From contig NZ_JADWYQ010000010.1 in NCBI RefSeq assembly GCF_022414575.1, positions 62,001 to 126,000 on the forward strand: a stretch of 64,000 nt of DNA, in the 5' to 3' direction. The notes below the pieces were generated by a model. It worked only from the letters and a program-made list of their open reading frames with translations, had not been told where the DNA came from and searched no databases. Within the stretch, counting starts at the first letter, position 1; each line of letters starts with the position of its first letter. The translations under genes were made by a program, and so were the position numbers. Below, in pieces: positions 20,161 to 29,172 of this stretch. Source of the stretch: Streptomyces sp. MUM 178J (lineage in GTDB: Bacteria; Actinomycetota; Actinomycetes; Streptomycetales; Streptomycetaceae).

Positions 20161-20677
20161 TCCCAGGCCGGAAGTTCAGTGCGGTTTGGCGTTCTGTTTC
20201 CTCGGGGTGCCTCGGGGTGCCTCGGGGAACCTCGGGGTTCGGTCCGTGATGGCCGGCCGAATCGCTGACTGACTTATCGTCAATAGACCCTGACCAGTAT
20301 CTCGATTTGATAACGGCGTCGGTTGAAAAGGTACGGACCTTCCAGAGGCGCCGGTGCAACTCACTTGTAGCCAAAGGAAAGTGAGAGATCATCAGATCGA
20401 GTGTCCAGGTTACGGTCAGATATCTCGCAGCGTCTTCCCGTTTGTCCGAGTTACTTGATCGGTGGGTCTGGCAGACTTCCGTGCACCCGCTCCTATGACC
20501 AAGGAATTGAGGTGGCATGACTGCCCCTTCGTCGGGTTCGTGAATCGGGTGTGGACCGTCCGCACCGGCGGCCTGGGGCCGAGCCGGCCTGCCTTTGCGC
20601 CTCCGCGCCGCGCGCGTGCATTTGATCAACGGCAAGACTCAGAGTCACTCAACCAGGTGACTGTTCCAGGAGAATCA
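20161..20677. other. AT-richer 517-base leader region
   Basis: Four tandem 10-base CCTCGGGG-NN units occupy 20200-20239. From about 20240 to 20470 the DNA is visibly lower in GC than anything around it and contains an inverted repeat CTCACTT...AAGTGAG (20360-20385). An eight-codon frame (ATG 20517 to TGA 20543) with a GAGG site precedes the secreted-protein gene. No protein gene with normal codon bias is seen. Promoter plus a long structured leader is the most economical reading. Confidence 0.5.
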
Positions 20678-22624
20678 ATGCGTAGATCCAGAAGGCTGAC
20701 CGCAGCTCTCGTCCTTTCACTGGTCGGCGCTGGCATCGGAATAGGTGCGGGAGTGGTGCCGAAGGCATCCGCGGTGACCCCGCCCGTGGGGTTCACCGCC
20801 GACAACCTGCCCACCTGGCAGACGAACGGCATCGTGTGGGCCATGGCCCAGGCGAACGGCGTCGTCTTCGCCGGCGGCACCTTCTCGGTGGTCCGCCCAC
20901 CGGCCGGGACGTCCGGCCCGGAGCGAAAGGCGGTGAACTTCGCCGCGCTCGACGCCGCCACGGGTAAGCCCACCTCCTGCGACCTCTCCTTCACGATCCG
21001 GGAAGGCACCGCCACCGTACGCGCCCTGGCCGTCTCGAAAGACAAGAAAACCCTGTACGCCGGTGGCCGCTTCGGCGCAGTCAACGGCGTCGGGGTGAGC
21101 AATGTGGCAGCCATCGACATCGCCACCTGCAGACCGAAGACCAGCTTCAGGCCAGTGGTGAACGCCACCGTACGGGCGCTGGCCGTCGCCAACGGCAGCG
21201 TCTACCTCGGCGGCGACTTCACCTCCGTCGCCGGCCAGGCCCGCCGCTACTTCGCCTCCGTCACCACCTCGGGCGCGCTGCGCCCCTGGAAGGCCGACGC
21301 CGACGAAACAGGCCGGGCGATCGAGGTGACCCCGGACGGGAACAACGTCCTCCTCGGCGGCGACTTCTTCCGCATCAACGGCGCCGACTCCCATGCCCTC
21401 GCCGTCGTCGACAGCAACGGGGGAACCCCGACCCGGAACTATCCGCTGGGCTTCTTCGCCGCCCTCGTGGTGGTGAAGGACATCACCACCGACGCCACCG
21501 GCTTCTATACCGCCAGCGAGGCCGTTGGAAGCCAGGACGAAGGCCGGTCCGCCATCAGCCTCTCCGACTTCCGCCAGCGCTGGCGGGACCCCTGCAAGGG
21601 CGCGACCCAGGCAGTCGAGGTCCACAAGGGCGTGGTCTACTCCGGATCACACGCACACGACTGCAGCGGCATTGACGGCTTCCCCGAGCAGGCCAACGGG
21701 TTGCGCCAGCATCTGCTCGCCCAGTCGGTCAACGCCCCGGCGCTGCTGGGCTGGACCCCCGATACCAACAACGGGCTCGGCGAGGGAGTCGGGCCACGTG
21801 CAATGACCACCGCCTCCAAGAACGGCACGGACTACTTGTGGGTGGGCGGCGAGTTCACCAAGGTGACCGGCACCTCGACCAGCCTCTACGCCGACAAGCC
21901 GCAGCAGGGCCTGACCCGCTTCGCCAGCGGCCCGGACACCGGCGCGCCGTCGGTGCCGCAGGAGGTCAGCGCCTCCAGTACCAGATCGGGCGAGATCGAC
22001 GTCCGTTGGAAGTCCAGCTTCGACCACGACGACAGCAAGCTCACCTATCGCGTCTACCGCAACGGCTCCAGCACCCCCGTCCACACCGTCACCGGCTCCT
22101 CCATGTACTGGAAGCGCCCGCAGCTGACCTTCACCGACACCGACGTCACACCCGGATCCACCTACACCTACAGGATCACCGCGAGCGACGGCAGCAGGAA
22201 CACCAGCGCTCTGTCCGCCCCCGTCACAGTCAGCGGGACCGCGACAGCCCACATCGCCCTCTACCGCTGCTACAACCCGGGCAATGGCGACCACCTCGAC
22301 ACCACCAGCCCCAACTGCGAGGGCTACCCCAACAAGGACGGGCGCCTCGGCCACATTCCCGCCCAACAAGCCCCCGACGCCGTCGCTCTCTACCGCTGCT
22401 ACAACCCGCGCAATGGCGACCACCTCACCACGACCAACCCCAACTGTGAGGGCTACCCCAACAAGGACGGACGCCTCGGCTTCATCTACACCACCCAGGT
22501 CAGCGGCTCCATCCCCCTGTACCGCTGCTACAACCCGGGCAATGGCGACCACCTCACCACGACCAGCCCCAACTGTGAGGGCTACCCCAACAAGGACGGA
22601 CGCCTCGGATACGTCATCCGGTGA
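20678..22624 (+). CDS. Secreted beta-propeller/FN3 protein with three YRCYNP (DUF5648-like) repeats
   Basis: A 648-residue exported protein; residues 1-35 are a signal peptide (RRSRRLTAALVLSLVGAG ... ASA). Residues about 40-420 contain delta-60-type propeller repeats (VFAGGTF, LYAGGRFGAVNGV, VYLGGDFTSVAGQ, VLLGGDFFRINGA, LWVGGEFTKVTG). A fibronectin III domain spans about 430-525. Three near-identical C-terminal units with the core YRCYNPGNGDH, a Thr pair, NCEGYPNKDGRLG follow; each has two conserved Cys, suggesting disulfides. ATG 20678 follows AGGAG. The repeats resemble DUF5648 lectin-like modules. Role probably extracellular binding. Confidence 0.8.
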   Translation: MRRSRRLTAALVLSLVGAGIGIGAGVVPKASAVTPPVGFTADNLPTWQTNGIVWAMAQANGVVFAGGTFSVVRPPAGTSGPERKAVNFAALDAATGKPTSCDLSFTIREGTATVRALAVSKDKKTLYAGGRFGAVNGVGVSNVAAIDIATCRPKTSFRPVVNATVRALAVANGSVYLGGDFTSVAGQARRYFASVTTSGALRPWKADADETGRAIEVTPDGNNVLLGGDFFRINGADSHALAVVDSNGGTPTRNYPLGFFAALVVVKDITTDATGFYTASEAVGSQDEGRSAISLSDFRQRWRDPCKGATQAVEVHKGVVYSGSHAHDCSGIDGFPEQANGLRQHLLAQSVNAPALLGWTPDTNNGLGEGVGPRAMTTASKNGTDYLWVGGEFTKVTGTSTSLYADKPQQGLTRFASGPDTGAPSVPQEVSASSTRSGEIDVRWKSSFDHDDSKLTYRVYRNGSSTPVHTVTGSSMYWKRPQLTFTDTDVTPGSTYTYRITASDGSRNTSALSAPVTVSGTATAHIALYRCYNPGNGDHLDTTSPNCEGYPNKDGRLGHIPAQQAPDAVALYRCYNPRNGDHLTTTNPNCEGYPNKDGRLGFIYTTQVSGSIPLYRCYNPGNGDHLTTTSPNCEGYPNKDGRLGYVIR

Positions 22625-22689
22625 CATCGACCTCGCCACAGCCTGACGCTTCTCTCGCCGCATGCGCATGCGCATGCGCATGAGCGCGG

Positions 22690-22721
22690 GCAGGGGCCCG
22701 GCCCCCGGGCCGGGCCCCTGC
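22690..22721 (+). terminator. Strong terminator preceded by (CGCATG)4
   Basis: GCAGGGGCCCGGC pairs perfectly with GCCGGGCCCCTGC over a 6-base loop, 65 bases after the stop. Immediately before it (22659-22682) lie four tandem CGCATG hexamers, a strictly alternating pyrimidine-purine run. The rest of the 400-base gap to 23024 contains the palindrome at 22851 and no gene. Confidence 0.8.
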
Positions 22722-22850
22722 GGGTTCGAGTGCCTGCCCTACCATCCCGTGCGCGTCGCGTAGCGGCTACATCCCGGTGCGCGCGGACACGGGGCCGAAG
22801 GCGCCTCCGTTCTTTCCGTGTCGGCCCTCTGGACAGCCGGCGACTCTGAA

Positions 22851-22866
22851 TGTAACGCTCGTTACA
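22851..22866. promoter_or_regulatory. Perfect palindrome TGTAACG-CT-CGTTACA
   Basis: A 16-base perfect palindrome lies about 160 bases upstream of the CSLREA-type gene. The TAACG/CGTTA half-sites are typical of TetR-family operators; the TetR gene at 26089-26715 is the nearest candidate partner, but this is only proximity. Confidence 0.4.
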
Positions 22867-23024
22867 GAGTGCGGTTGGCGCCGATCGCGCCGCCCCGCAC
22901 GCGGGCATATGCGCTCGCCCCACCCCTCGGCGGTGCTCGACGCGCACGCCCGCCTTGCTCTCTCGGCTCATCCCGTGGCACGGAAACACGAATCAGCGCC
23001 CCTACGTGGACAGGAGTTCCCCCG

Positions 23025-24291
23025 ATGAGGGACCGACCCGTACCCACCGCGCTCACCGTCGCACTCCTCGCCCTGGCGTCGAGCCTGGCCGCCGCACCCG
23101 CCGCACCCGCCGCACCCGCCGCACCCGCCGCCTCGGCCGCGCCCGCCCCCCGGGCCGAGTTCACCGTCGACACCACGTCCGACGCCGTGGACGCCGATCC
23201 GTCGGACGGCGTCTGCCGCACCGCGGCCGGCCTGTGCAGCCTGCGTGCGGCGGTCATGGCCGCCAACGCCCGGCCGGGCAGCACCATCACTCTGCCCGCC
23301 GGCCGATACCGCCTGACCATCCCGCCCAACCCGCTGCTCCTCGTCGGCTCCTACGCTGATCCGAGCAGGGGCGACCTGAACGTCAACGCACCCACCACGA
23401 TCCGGGGCGCCGGTGCACGCGCCACCGTCATCGACGCCAACGGCGTCGACCGGGCCTTCCGCATGCGGGCGGACACCGAACTGTCCGATCTGACGATCAC
23501 GGGAGGAGTCGCCAAGCAGCGAGAGGTGCCCATCGCAGACCCCGGTGGCGGCGGCATCGCCAACACCGAGAGAATGACGCTGCGCCGCGTCACCGTGACC
23601 GGGAACTCCGCAGGCTACGGCGGCGGCATCTTCAACGTCCCAGGCTCCCATCTGGACCTCATCGACAGCACCGTCAGCGGGAACGCCGCCGGGGAGGCCG
23701 GAGGGATCAGGTTCGACGACAGCGGCACAGTGGTCAACTCGACGATCACAGGCAACCGTGTGACGGATCCCGGCGACCGTCCCGGCAGCCTGGGCGGCTA
23801 CGGCGGAGGCGTGGACATCCGTGGCCTCGGCACCGTGAGATCCTCAACTCGACCATCACCGGGAACAGTTCGACCCACGGCGCCGGGATCAACATCGCCC
23901 CCGCCTACCTGGACAGCCTGCCCCGGCCGATCCCCGACGTCATCGACCTGCCGCTGGGCCATCTCGTCCTGCAGAACTCGATCGTCGCCGGCAACACCGG
24001 CGCCGTCGGCACATCGGGTGACTGCGCGAAGGCCTTCGCCGCCATCGAGTCCCTCGGGCACAACATCGACAGCGACGGCAGTTGCCGTCTTGCCGCGGAG
24101 GGCGACCTGCCCAGCCGTCCCGCACTGCTCGGGCCTCTGGCCGACAACGGCGGACCCACCGACACCCACGCGCTTCTGCCGGGCAGCCCCGCCCTGGACG
24201 CGGCCGCCCACTGCTCCGCCACCGACCAGCGCGGCGTCTCCCGTCCCCAGGGCGCGGCCTGCGACATCGGCGCCTACGAGCGCACGCAGTA
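23025..24291 (+). pseudogene. CSLREA-motif secreted right-handed beta-helix protein, frameshifted
   Basis: The frame opens with a signal peptide and an Ala-Pro repeat, then the CSLREA-family block VCRTAAGLCSLRAAVMAANA at about residues 62-82. Beta-helix repeats follow (LTITGG, VTVTGNSAGYGGGIFN, STVSGNAAGEAGGIRF, STITGN). At about 23837 one G appears to be missing: the family sequence continues in another frame as EILNSTITGNSS through NIDSDGSCRL and DNGGPTDTHALLPGSPALD to the typical C-terminal ACDIGAYERTQ and TAA at 24289-24291. Either the gene is broken or this is a sequencing error in a G run. The alternate long frame after 23837 is Pro/Thr/Ser noise. Confidence 0.8.
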
Positions 24292-24303
24292 AGGAAGCAG
24301 ACG

Positions 24304-24717
24304 ATGAGATTACGCAGCGCACACCGAAGCGCCCCCCGCTCCGCGCACCGCAGCGTGCCCCGCAACTCTTTCCGCGTCTACGCCAACGAGTTCGACGATC
24401 CCGAGGCGCCGCCCTTCCTCCCCGCGCCGCACACCCCGCAGGGCGCGTTCCACGCCGCGGAACTGGCCTACCTGTTCCCGACTGAGGCCCTGCGTCCGCC
24501 GACCCCCGCCCAGCGGCGGCTCTCCGCGACGATGACCGGTTACCGGGCCAGGTTCGCCGCCACCGGCGACCCCAACGGGCCCGGCGCTCCCGCATGGCCG
24601 CGGTACACCGCCCACCGCGACGCCGTCCAGGTGCTCGCCCCGGACCGGACGGCCCCCACGACCGCCTTTGCGGCCGACCACCGCTGTGCGTTCTGGCAGC
24701 GGCACGGGGCGGCGTGA
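24304..24717 (+). pseudogene. C-terminal fragment of a type B carboxylesterase
   Basis: A 137-residue frame. After an Arg/Ser/His low-complexity start (residues 1-20), VYANEFDDPEAPPF, GAFHAAELAYLF, LSATMTGYRARFAATGDPNGPG, WPRYT and CAFWQRHG match the extreme C-terminus of type B carboxylesterases (about 500 residues). The catalytic His is in the GAFHAAEL block, but the nucleophile Ser domain is absent. It has an AAGGAAG site and its stop overlaps the next ATG (TGATG), so it is still translated in appearance. A deletion remnant is most likely. Confidence 0.75.
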
Positions 24718-26105
24718 TGGACGCCTCCCGGCGGACGACGTCGACGTTCGCACTGCTGCGGGACGGACGCCGGGCCTGCCGCCAGGGCCCGGACGCCCTG
24801 GCGGCCCGTCGCCGCGACCGCCTGGCCGCGATGGCAGACTTCGCCCGCGTCCACTCCCCGTACTACCGCCGGCTCTACCGACGAGTCCCCACCCGGGTCA
24901 CGGACCCCGCCCTGCTGCCGGTGACGGACAAACAGACCCTGATGAGGCACTTCGACGACTGGGTCACCGACCGGGAGGTGACCCTCGACCGGGTGCGGTC
25001 CTTCGTCGACGACCCCCACCGGATCGGCGACCGCTTCCTCGGCAGGTACCTGGTCTCCACCACCTCCGGCACCACCGGACACCGCGGGATCTTCCTGCTC
25101 GACGAGCGCGCCGCGACGGTGTTCAGAGCGCTGTCGCTCCGCGCCGCCTCCCGTGTGTTCACCCCCGGACTGCTGGTGCGGATGCTCGCCCGGCGGGCGC
25201 CGTCGGCCCATGTCATCGCCACCGGCGGCCATCTGGCCGCGAACGCGGTCATCGCCAGGATGCGCGCGGACGGCCGCCGGCACGCCACGGCCGGCCGGGT
25301 CTTCTCCGCGCACACGCCTCTGCCCGAACTGGTGGAGCAGCTCAACCGGTGCCGTCCCCTCGTCCTGGTCGGCTACGCCACCGTGATCGCGTTGCTGGCC
25401 GGCGAGCAACTGGCCGGGCGGCTGCGCATCGCACCGGCCCTGGTGTCCCTGGTGGCCGAGGGGCTCACCGACGGCGGGCGCCGGCGTATCCGCAGGGCCT
25501 TCGCAGCGGCGCGCGTCATGGACACCTACGGCTGCAACGAGAGCCTCGCGCTGGCGTACGGCTGCCCACAGGGCTGGCTGCATGTGCACAGCGACTGGCT
25601 GATCCTGGAACCGGTCGACGCGGACCACCGTCCCACGCCGCCGGGACAGCAGTCCTCCACCGTGCTGCTGACCAGCCTGTGCCGCCGGGTGCAGCCCATC
25701 CTCCGCTACGACTTGGGCGACAGCGTCCTGTGGCGGCCGGACCCCTGTCCCTGCGGAGATCCACTGCCCGCGATCAGAGTCCGCGGTCGCGCCGCCGACC
25801 TGCTGTCCTTCCCACGACCGGACGGCGATCCCGTCCGCATCGTGCCGATGGCGTTCGAGACCCTCGTCGAGACCGTCCCCGACATCGACCTGTTCCAGAT
25901 CGTGCAGACCACACCCACCACCGTACGGATACGGATACGGCCCGCTGCCGGAGCGGACCCGGACCGGGTGTGGTGCGCGGTACGGGCCCGCATCACCGGC
26001 CTGCTCACCCGGCACGGAGCGGCCCACGTCACGGTCGAACGTGCCGAGGAGCCGCCCGTGCAGTCCGCGGGCGGCAAGTTCCGGGTCGTCATCCCCTGCC
26101 GGTGA
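24717..26105 (+). CDS. Phenylacetate-CoA ligase-like (PaaK/CapK family) adenylating enzyme
   Basis: A 462-residue adenylate-forming protein related to PaaK/CapK rather than to NRPS A domains. The ATP loop is STTSGTTGHRGIF, a conserved DTYGCNE resembles the A5 motif, and YDLGDSVLWRPDPCPCG followed by IRVRGRAADLL is the hinge region. It should activate a small carboxylic acid as acyl-AMP; the substrate is unknown. Coupled to the esterase remnant by TGATG and convergent with, overlapping by 17 bases, the TetR gene. Confidence 0.8.
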   Translation: MDASRRTTSTFALLRDGRRACRQGPDALAARRRDRLAAMADFARVHSPYYRRLYRRVPTRVTDPALLPVTDKQTLMRHFDDWVTDREVTLDRVRSFVDDPHRIGDRFLGRYLVSTTSGTTGHRGIFLLDERAATVFRALSLRAASRVFTPGLLVRMLARRAPSAHVIATGGHLAANAVIARMRADGRRHATAGRVFSAHTPLPELVEQLNRCRPLVLVGYATVIALLAGEQLAGRLRIAPALVSLVAEGLTDGGRRRIRRAFAAARVMDTYGCNESLALAYGCPQGWLHVHSDWLILEPVDADHRPTPPGQQSSTVLLTSLCRRVQPILRYDLGDSVLWRPDPCPCGDPLPAIRVRGRAADLLSFPRPDGDPVRIVPMAFETLVETVPDIDLFQIVQTTPTTVRIRIRPAAGADPDRVWCAVRARITGLLTRHGAAHVTVERAEEPPVQSAGGKFRVVIPCR

Positions 26106-26715
26106 CGACAGGAACGCCGCGATGGGCCGCCAGGGCGAGCAACGCGACGCGCAGCGACTCGGCGTCCAGGGAAGCGGCCGGATCGAACCACCGCGCGACC
26201 GCCGTCCCGCTCGCCGCTCGCAGGGTGAAGCGGGCGAGTGCCTCGGCCACCTCCGGTCGGTCGCGCACATCGAAGACAAACCCCAGGGCGTCGCGCGCCC
26301 AGGCCAGCAGGCCGTCGCGGTAGCGGCGCAGTTCGGCCACGGCCGCCGCACTGGCGGTCCGCTGCAGCATGCCCAAGCCGATCAGCAGCTTCACGCCGTC
26401 CGGGTGGCGCTGGAAGGCCTCACCGACCGCTCCGAGGAATCCGTCCAGCCGCTGCGAGACGTCCGCGCCCGGCACCTCGACGGGGGGCAGAGCCGACAGC
26501 AAGGAGGTCCTGGCCCGTTCGAGCACCGCGACATAGACGCCGTCCTTGCTGCCGAAGTGCCAGTAGATGGAACTGGCCGGCAGACCACAGGCGGCGGAGA
26601 CCATCGAAATGGACGTGGCGGCGTACCCGTGCAGCGACATCAGCTCCGTCGCGGTGTCGAGAATCGCGTCCCGCGACCGCATACCGCGGTGCGCATGGGC
26701 CGGTGCCTCCGTCAT
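26089..26715 (-). CDS. TetR family transcriptional regulator
   Basis: A 208-residue regulator. The N-terminal HTH reads AILDTATELMSLHGYAATS then VSAACGLPASSIYWHFGSKDGVY. The variable C-terminal ligand domain follows. ATG 26715 (MTEAPAHAHRG) is preferred over an upstream in-frame start. It is convergent with the PaaK-like gene; target and ligand are unknown. Confidence 0.9.
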   Translation of the reverse strand: MTEAPAHAHRGMRSRDAILDTATELMSLHGYAATSISMVSAACGLPASSIYWHFGSKDGVYVAVLERARTSLLSALPPVEVPGADVSQRLDGFLGAVGEAFQRHPDGVKLLIGLGMLQRTASAAAVAELRRYRDGLLAWARDALGFVFDVRDRPEVAEALARFTLRAASGTAVARWFDPAASLDAESLRVALLALAAHRGVPVVTGRG

Positions 26716-26950
26716 GGGGCGACCATACCGGCCGTTGCCCACCACGAGCAGACCGGCGCCCGCCCGGTCGCCGGGCGCGGGTCGCACGCCGCACGGCCGC
26801 CGCCATCCGCACCGCGCCGGACGCGGGGGCGCCGCGCGCGTTTCGCGCCCTGGCGCCCGGCCACCGGACGGCGACGTCGATCAGGCGGGCCGTCACCGCC
26901 GTGCGGCGGTGAACCAGGGCGCGGTCGGTTGTCCGTCCGCATGAGCGGCC

Positions 26951-26977
26951 CGTCCAAGGGGCGTCGGGCCTTGGACG
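26951..26977 (-). terminator. Terminator at the end of the NRPS-PKS transcript
   Basis: CGTCCAAGG-N9-CCTTGGACG is a perfect 9-base stem, 69 bases beyond the stop of the last minus-strand cluster gene. It marks the downstream boundary. The rest of the 330-base gap (26716-27045) shows only GC-rich sequence and a short CTGC tandem run (27009-27022). Confidence 0.65.
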
Positions 26978-27045
26978 CAAGCCCGTCGGCGGGGCGTCGC
27001 GGTCAGGCTCTGCCTGCCTGCCTGCGACCGACTGCCGAGACGCGC

Positions 27046-27978
27046 TCAGGCGCTATCGGACGCCGGGGAGAGCGACCGCAGCCACGCCCAGGTGTCCCCA
27101 ACCGTCTCGGCGACCGGGCGGCAGCGGAGACCGGCGGCCAGGACCCGCGAGACGTCGCCGCGGTGCAGCGCGTCATGCAGCTCGCCGCCGGGCGGGCACC
27201 AGATCGGCAGGTCGCTCCAGGCGGCGACGCCCGCGGCCTCGATGGCCGCCGGGTCCGTCCAGACCAGTTTCGCGTCGGACCCCGTGGCGTCGACGCAGGC
27301 GTCCAGCAGCTCGCCCATGGTCGTGTGCCCCGTCGGGCTCACCACGTTGAACGCGCCGTGCAGCCCGGTCTTGAGGGCGTCGAGGGTCCACGCCGCCAGG
27401 TCGCGGGCGTCGACGTACTGCAGCGGGGTGTCCCTGGGGCCCGGAGCCAGGACGGGGCCGCCCCGCGACACCCTCTCCAGCCACCACGGCAGCCGGCCCG
27501 AGTTCTCACGCGGCCCCAGGATGAGCCCCGCCCGGAGCAGCAGGGTGCGTTCCGCACCGAACTCCCGCACTGCCGCCAGCTCCGAGCCCCGCTTGTCGGC
27601 GGCGTAGTCCGTCGCCTCGGCGTCCGGGTCGCCGTCCGCCAGCGGGCCGTCCTCGTCCAGCCCCGCGGGGATCGGCCACGCGTACACCGAGCGGCTGGAG
27701 ACGAAGGCATAGCGGCCCACCCGCCCGGCGAGCAGTCTCGCCGCGTCCCGCACGACGCGCGGCGCCGAGGTCCAGGTGTCGACGGCGGCATCCCACTCGC
27801 CGGCGGCGAGGGCCGCCAGGCCGTCCGGTGCGGTGCGGTCCCCGTGGAGGACGGCCACGCCGGGCGGCGGCGGGTGCTCGCCGCGGTGGAAGACCGTCAC
27901 CTCCCAGCCGCGGTCACGCGCGGCTTCGGCGATCGCCCGGCCCCCGAAGTCCGTGCCCCCGAGCAACAGCAGTCTCAC
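27046..27978 (-). CDS. NAD(P)-dependent epimerase/reductase (extended SDR)
   Basis: A 310-residue extended short-chain dehydrogenase. It has the N-terminal LLLLGGTDFGGRA nucleotide loop, an SSRSVYAWP serine block and a YAADK (YxxxK) catalytic pair; the rest resembles isoflavone-reductase/epimerase-like proteins. GTG 27978 follows GGGAG. Last gene of the cluster strand, 60 bases after the Rossmann dehydrogenase. Tailoring or precursor supply is inferred from position only. Confidence 0.85.
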   Translation of the reverse strand: MRLLLLGGTDFGGRAIAEAARDRGWEVTVFHRGEHPPPPGVAVLHGDRTAPDGLAALAAGEWDAAVDTWTSAPRVVRDAARLLAGRVGRYAFVSSRSVYAWPIPAGLDEDGPLADGDPDAEATDYAADKRGSELAAVREFGAERTLLLRAGLILGPRENSGRLPWWLERVSRGGPVLAPGPRDTPLQYVDARDLAAWTLDALKTGLHGAFNVVSPTGHTTMGELLDACVDATGSDAKLVWTDPAAIEAAGVAAWSDLPIWCPPGGELHDALHRGDVSRVLAAGLRCRPVAETVGDTWAWLRSLSPASDSA

Positions 27979-28038
27979 AGCTCTCCCTTCACAGTCACAG
28001 TCTTCACAGCTGACCTCCCGTCGGGTCGGCCCGCCGCG

Positions 28039-29172
28039 TCACCCGGAGGTCCGCACGCGGTATGCCTCGAAGCGCTCGGCGATCTCCAGGGCGCGGCCCT
28101 CCGCCTCCGCCGGCGTCATCTCGGCACACTCGTAGCCGAGTTCCGCGGACATGACCGCCATCGACGACGGCTCGAAGACGACGGTTCCGTCGGCCCGGAT
28201 CTCGCTGATGCCGTCCTGCACCTGCCCGGAGACGTTGACCGCGTGCCCCTGCTCCTCCGTCGTGCCCTCGGGCAGCAGTTTGCGGAACTTCCCGGACTCG
28301 ATCGCCACCGGGTAGCCGCCGAGCGCCCCGTCCACGCCGGGAGCGTGGACGACGGCGTCCCTCCCGTCGGCCAGCGGCTCCAGCACGCTGAGGGCGGAGG
28401 CCGCGGTCATCGCCTGCCCGGCCATGCCTCCGGTGCGGCGGTACCGCGCGGGCAGCCGCTTCAGCAGGCCCGGCACGTCCAGCTCCGCCGTGATGTCCCG
28501 GCCGTCCACGCGCACGCCCAGCCCCATGGCGGCGGGGCCGCTGTCGCCGTGGCGGGACAGCCGGTGCGAGACATAGTGGTGGGCCACCAGCCGCACCTCG
28601 ACGTCCTCCGCGGCGCGGCCCAGCTCGTCGGCCACGGTGGCGGTGATGCCCGGGACGTTGTTGGCGACGTTGCCGATGCCGATGTCCGGCGAGAGCCCGA
28701 CCGCGCCGAGCACCGGGTGCACGGCGTCCGGGTAGGCGGCGTTGACCACGACGGCTTCGGTCCCGGACAGCCGGACGGCCTCCATCGCCTTCATCACCGG
28801 CGTCAGGTGCATCGGCAGCCAGGGGCCGTAGTTGGCCGCGTACACCCGCTTGAACGCCGACTCCTCCAGCGTGGAGATGACCCACCACGACTGGTAGCTC
28901 GCCGCCAGGAACAGCACGTCGGGCGCGAACGCGGCGATCCGCTCGGCGGTCCGCGCCACATCCGTCAGATCCGTCAGCGCATGGCTGAGCGCAGGGGTGT
29001 GGCCGCGCTGGATGCTGCAGAACCGGGTGAGGTTGGCGGCACGCAGCACCGCTTCCTCGTCCCTGCCGACGAGTTGGACCTGGCGCGGCCGCTCGCTGTG
29101 GGCCAGCTCGTGGAACACCCGGCGGCCCAGATCGCCCGCGCCCAGGACCATGATCTTGCGTGCGTCGTTCAC
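28039..29172 (-). CDS. Rossmann-fold dehydrogenase, saccharopine-dehydrogenase-like
   Basis: A 377-residue protein with the dinucleotide motif VLGAGDLGRRVFHEL at the N-terminus and an NAAYPD motif near residue 150. The large C-terminal domain I do not recognise. The best analogy is saccharopine-dehydrogenase-type NAD(P) enzymes, which reduce imines. GTG 29172 has a perfect GGAGG six bases upstream and overlaps the phosphatase stop (GTGA). Substrate unknown; it probably acts with the ATP-grasp and HAD enzymes. Confidence 0.65.
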   Translation of the reverse strand: MNDARKIMVLGAGDLGRRVFHELAHSERPRQVQLVGRDEEAVLRAANLTRFCSIQRGHTPALSHALTDLTDVARTAERIAAFAPDVLFLAASYQSWWVISTLEESAFKRVYAANYGPWLPMHLTPVMKAMEAVRLSGTEAVVVNAAYPDAVHPVLGAVGLSPDIGIGNVANNVPGITATVADELGRAAEDVEVRLVAHHYVSHRLSRHGDSGPAAMGLGVRVDGRDITAELDVPGLLKRLPARYRRTGGMAGQAMTAASALSVLEPLADGRDAVVHAPGVDGALGGYPVAIESGKFRKLLPEGTTEEQGHAVNVSGQVQDGISEIRADGTVVFEPSSMAVMSAELGYECAEMTPAEAEGRALEIAERFEAYRVRTSG

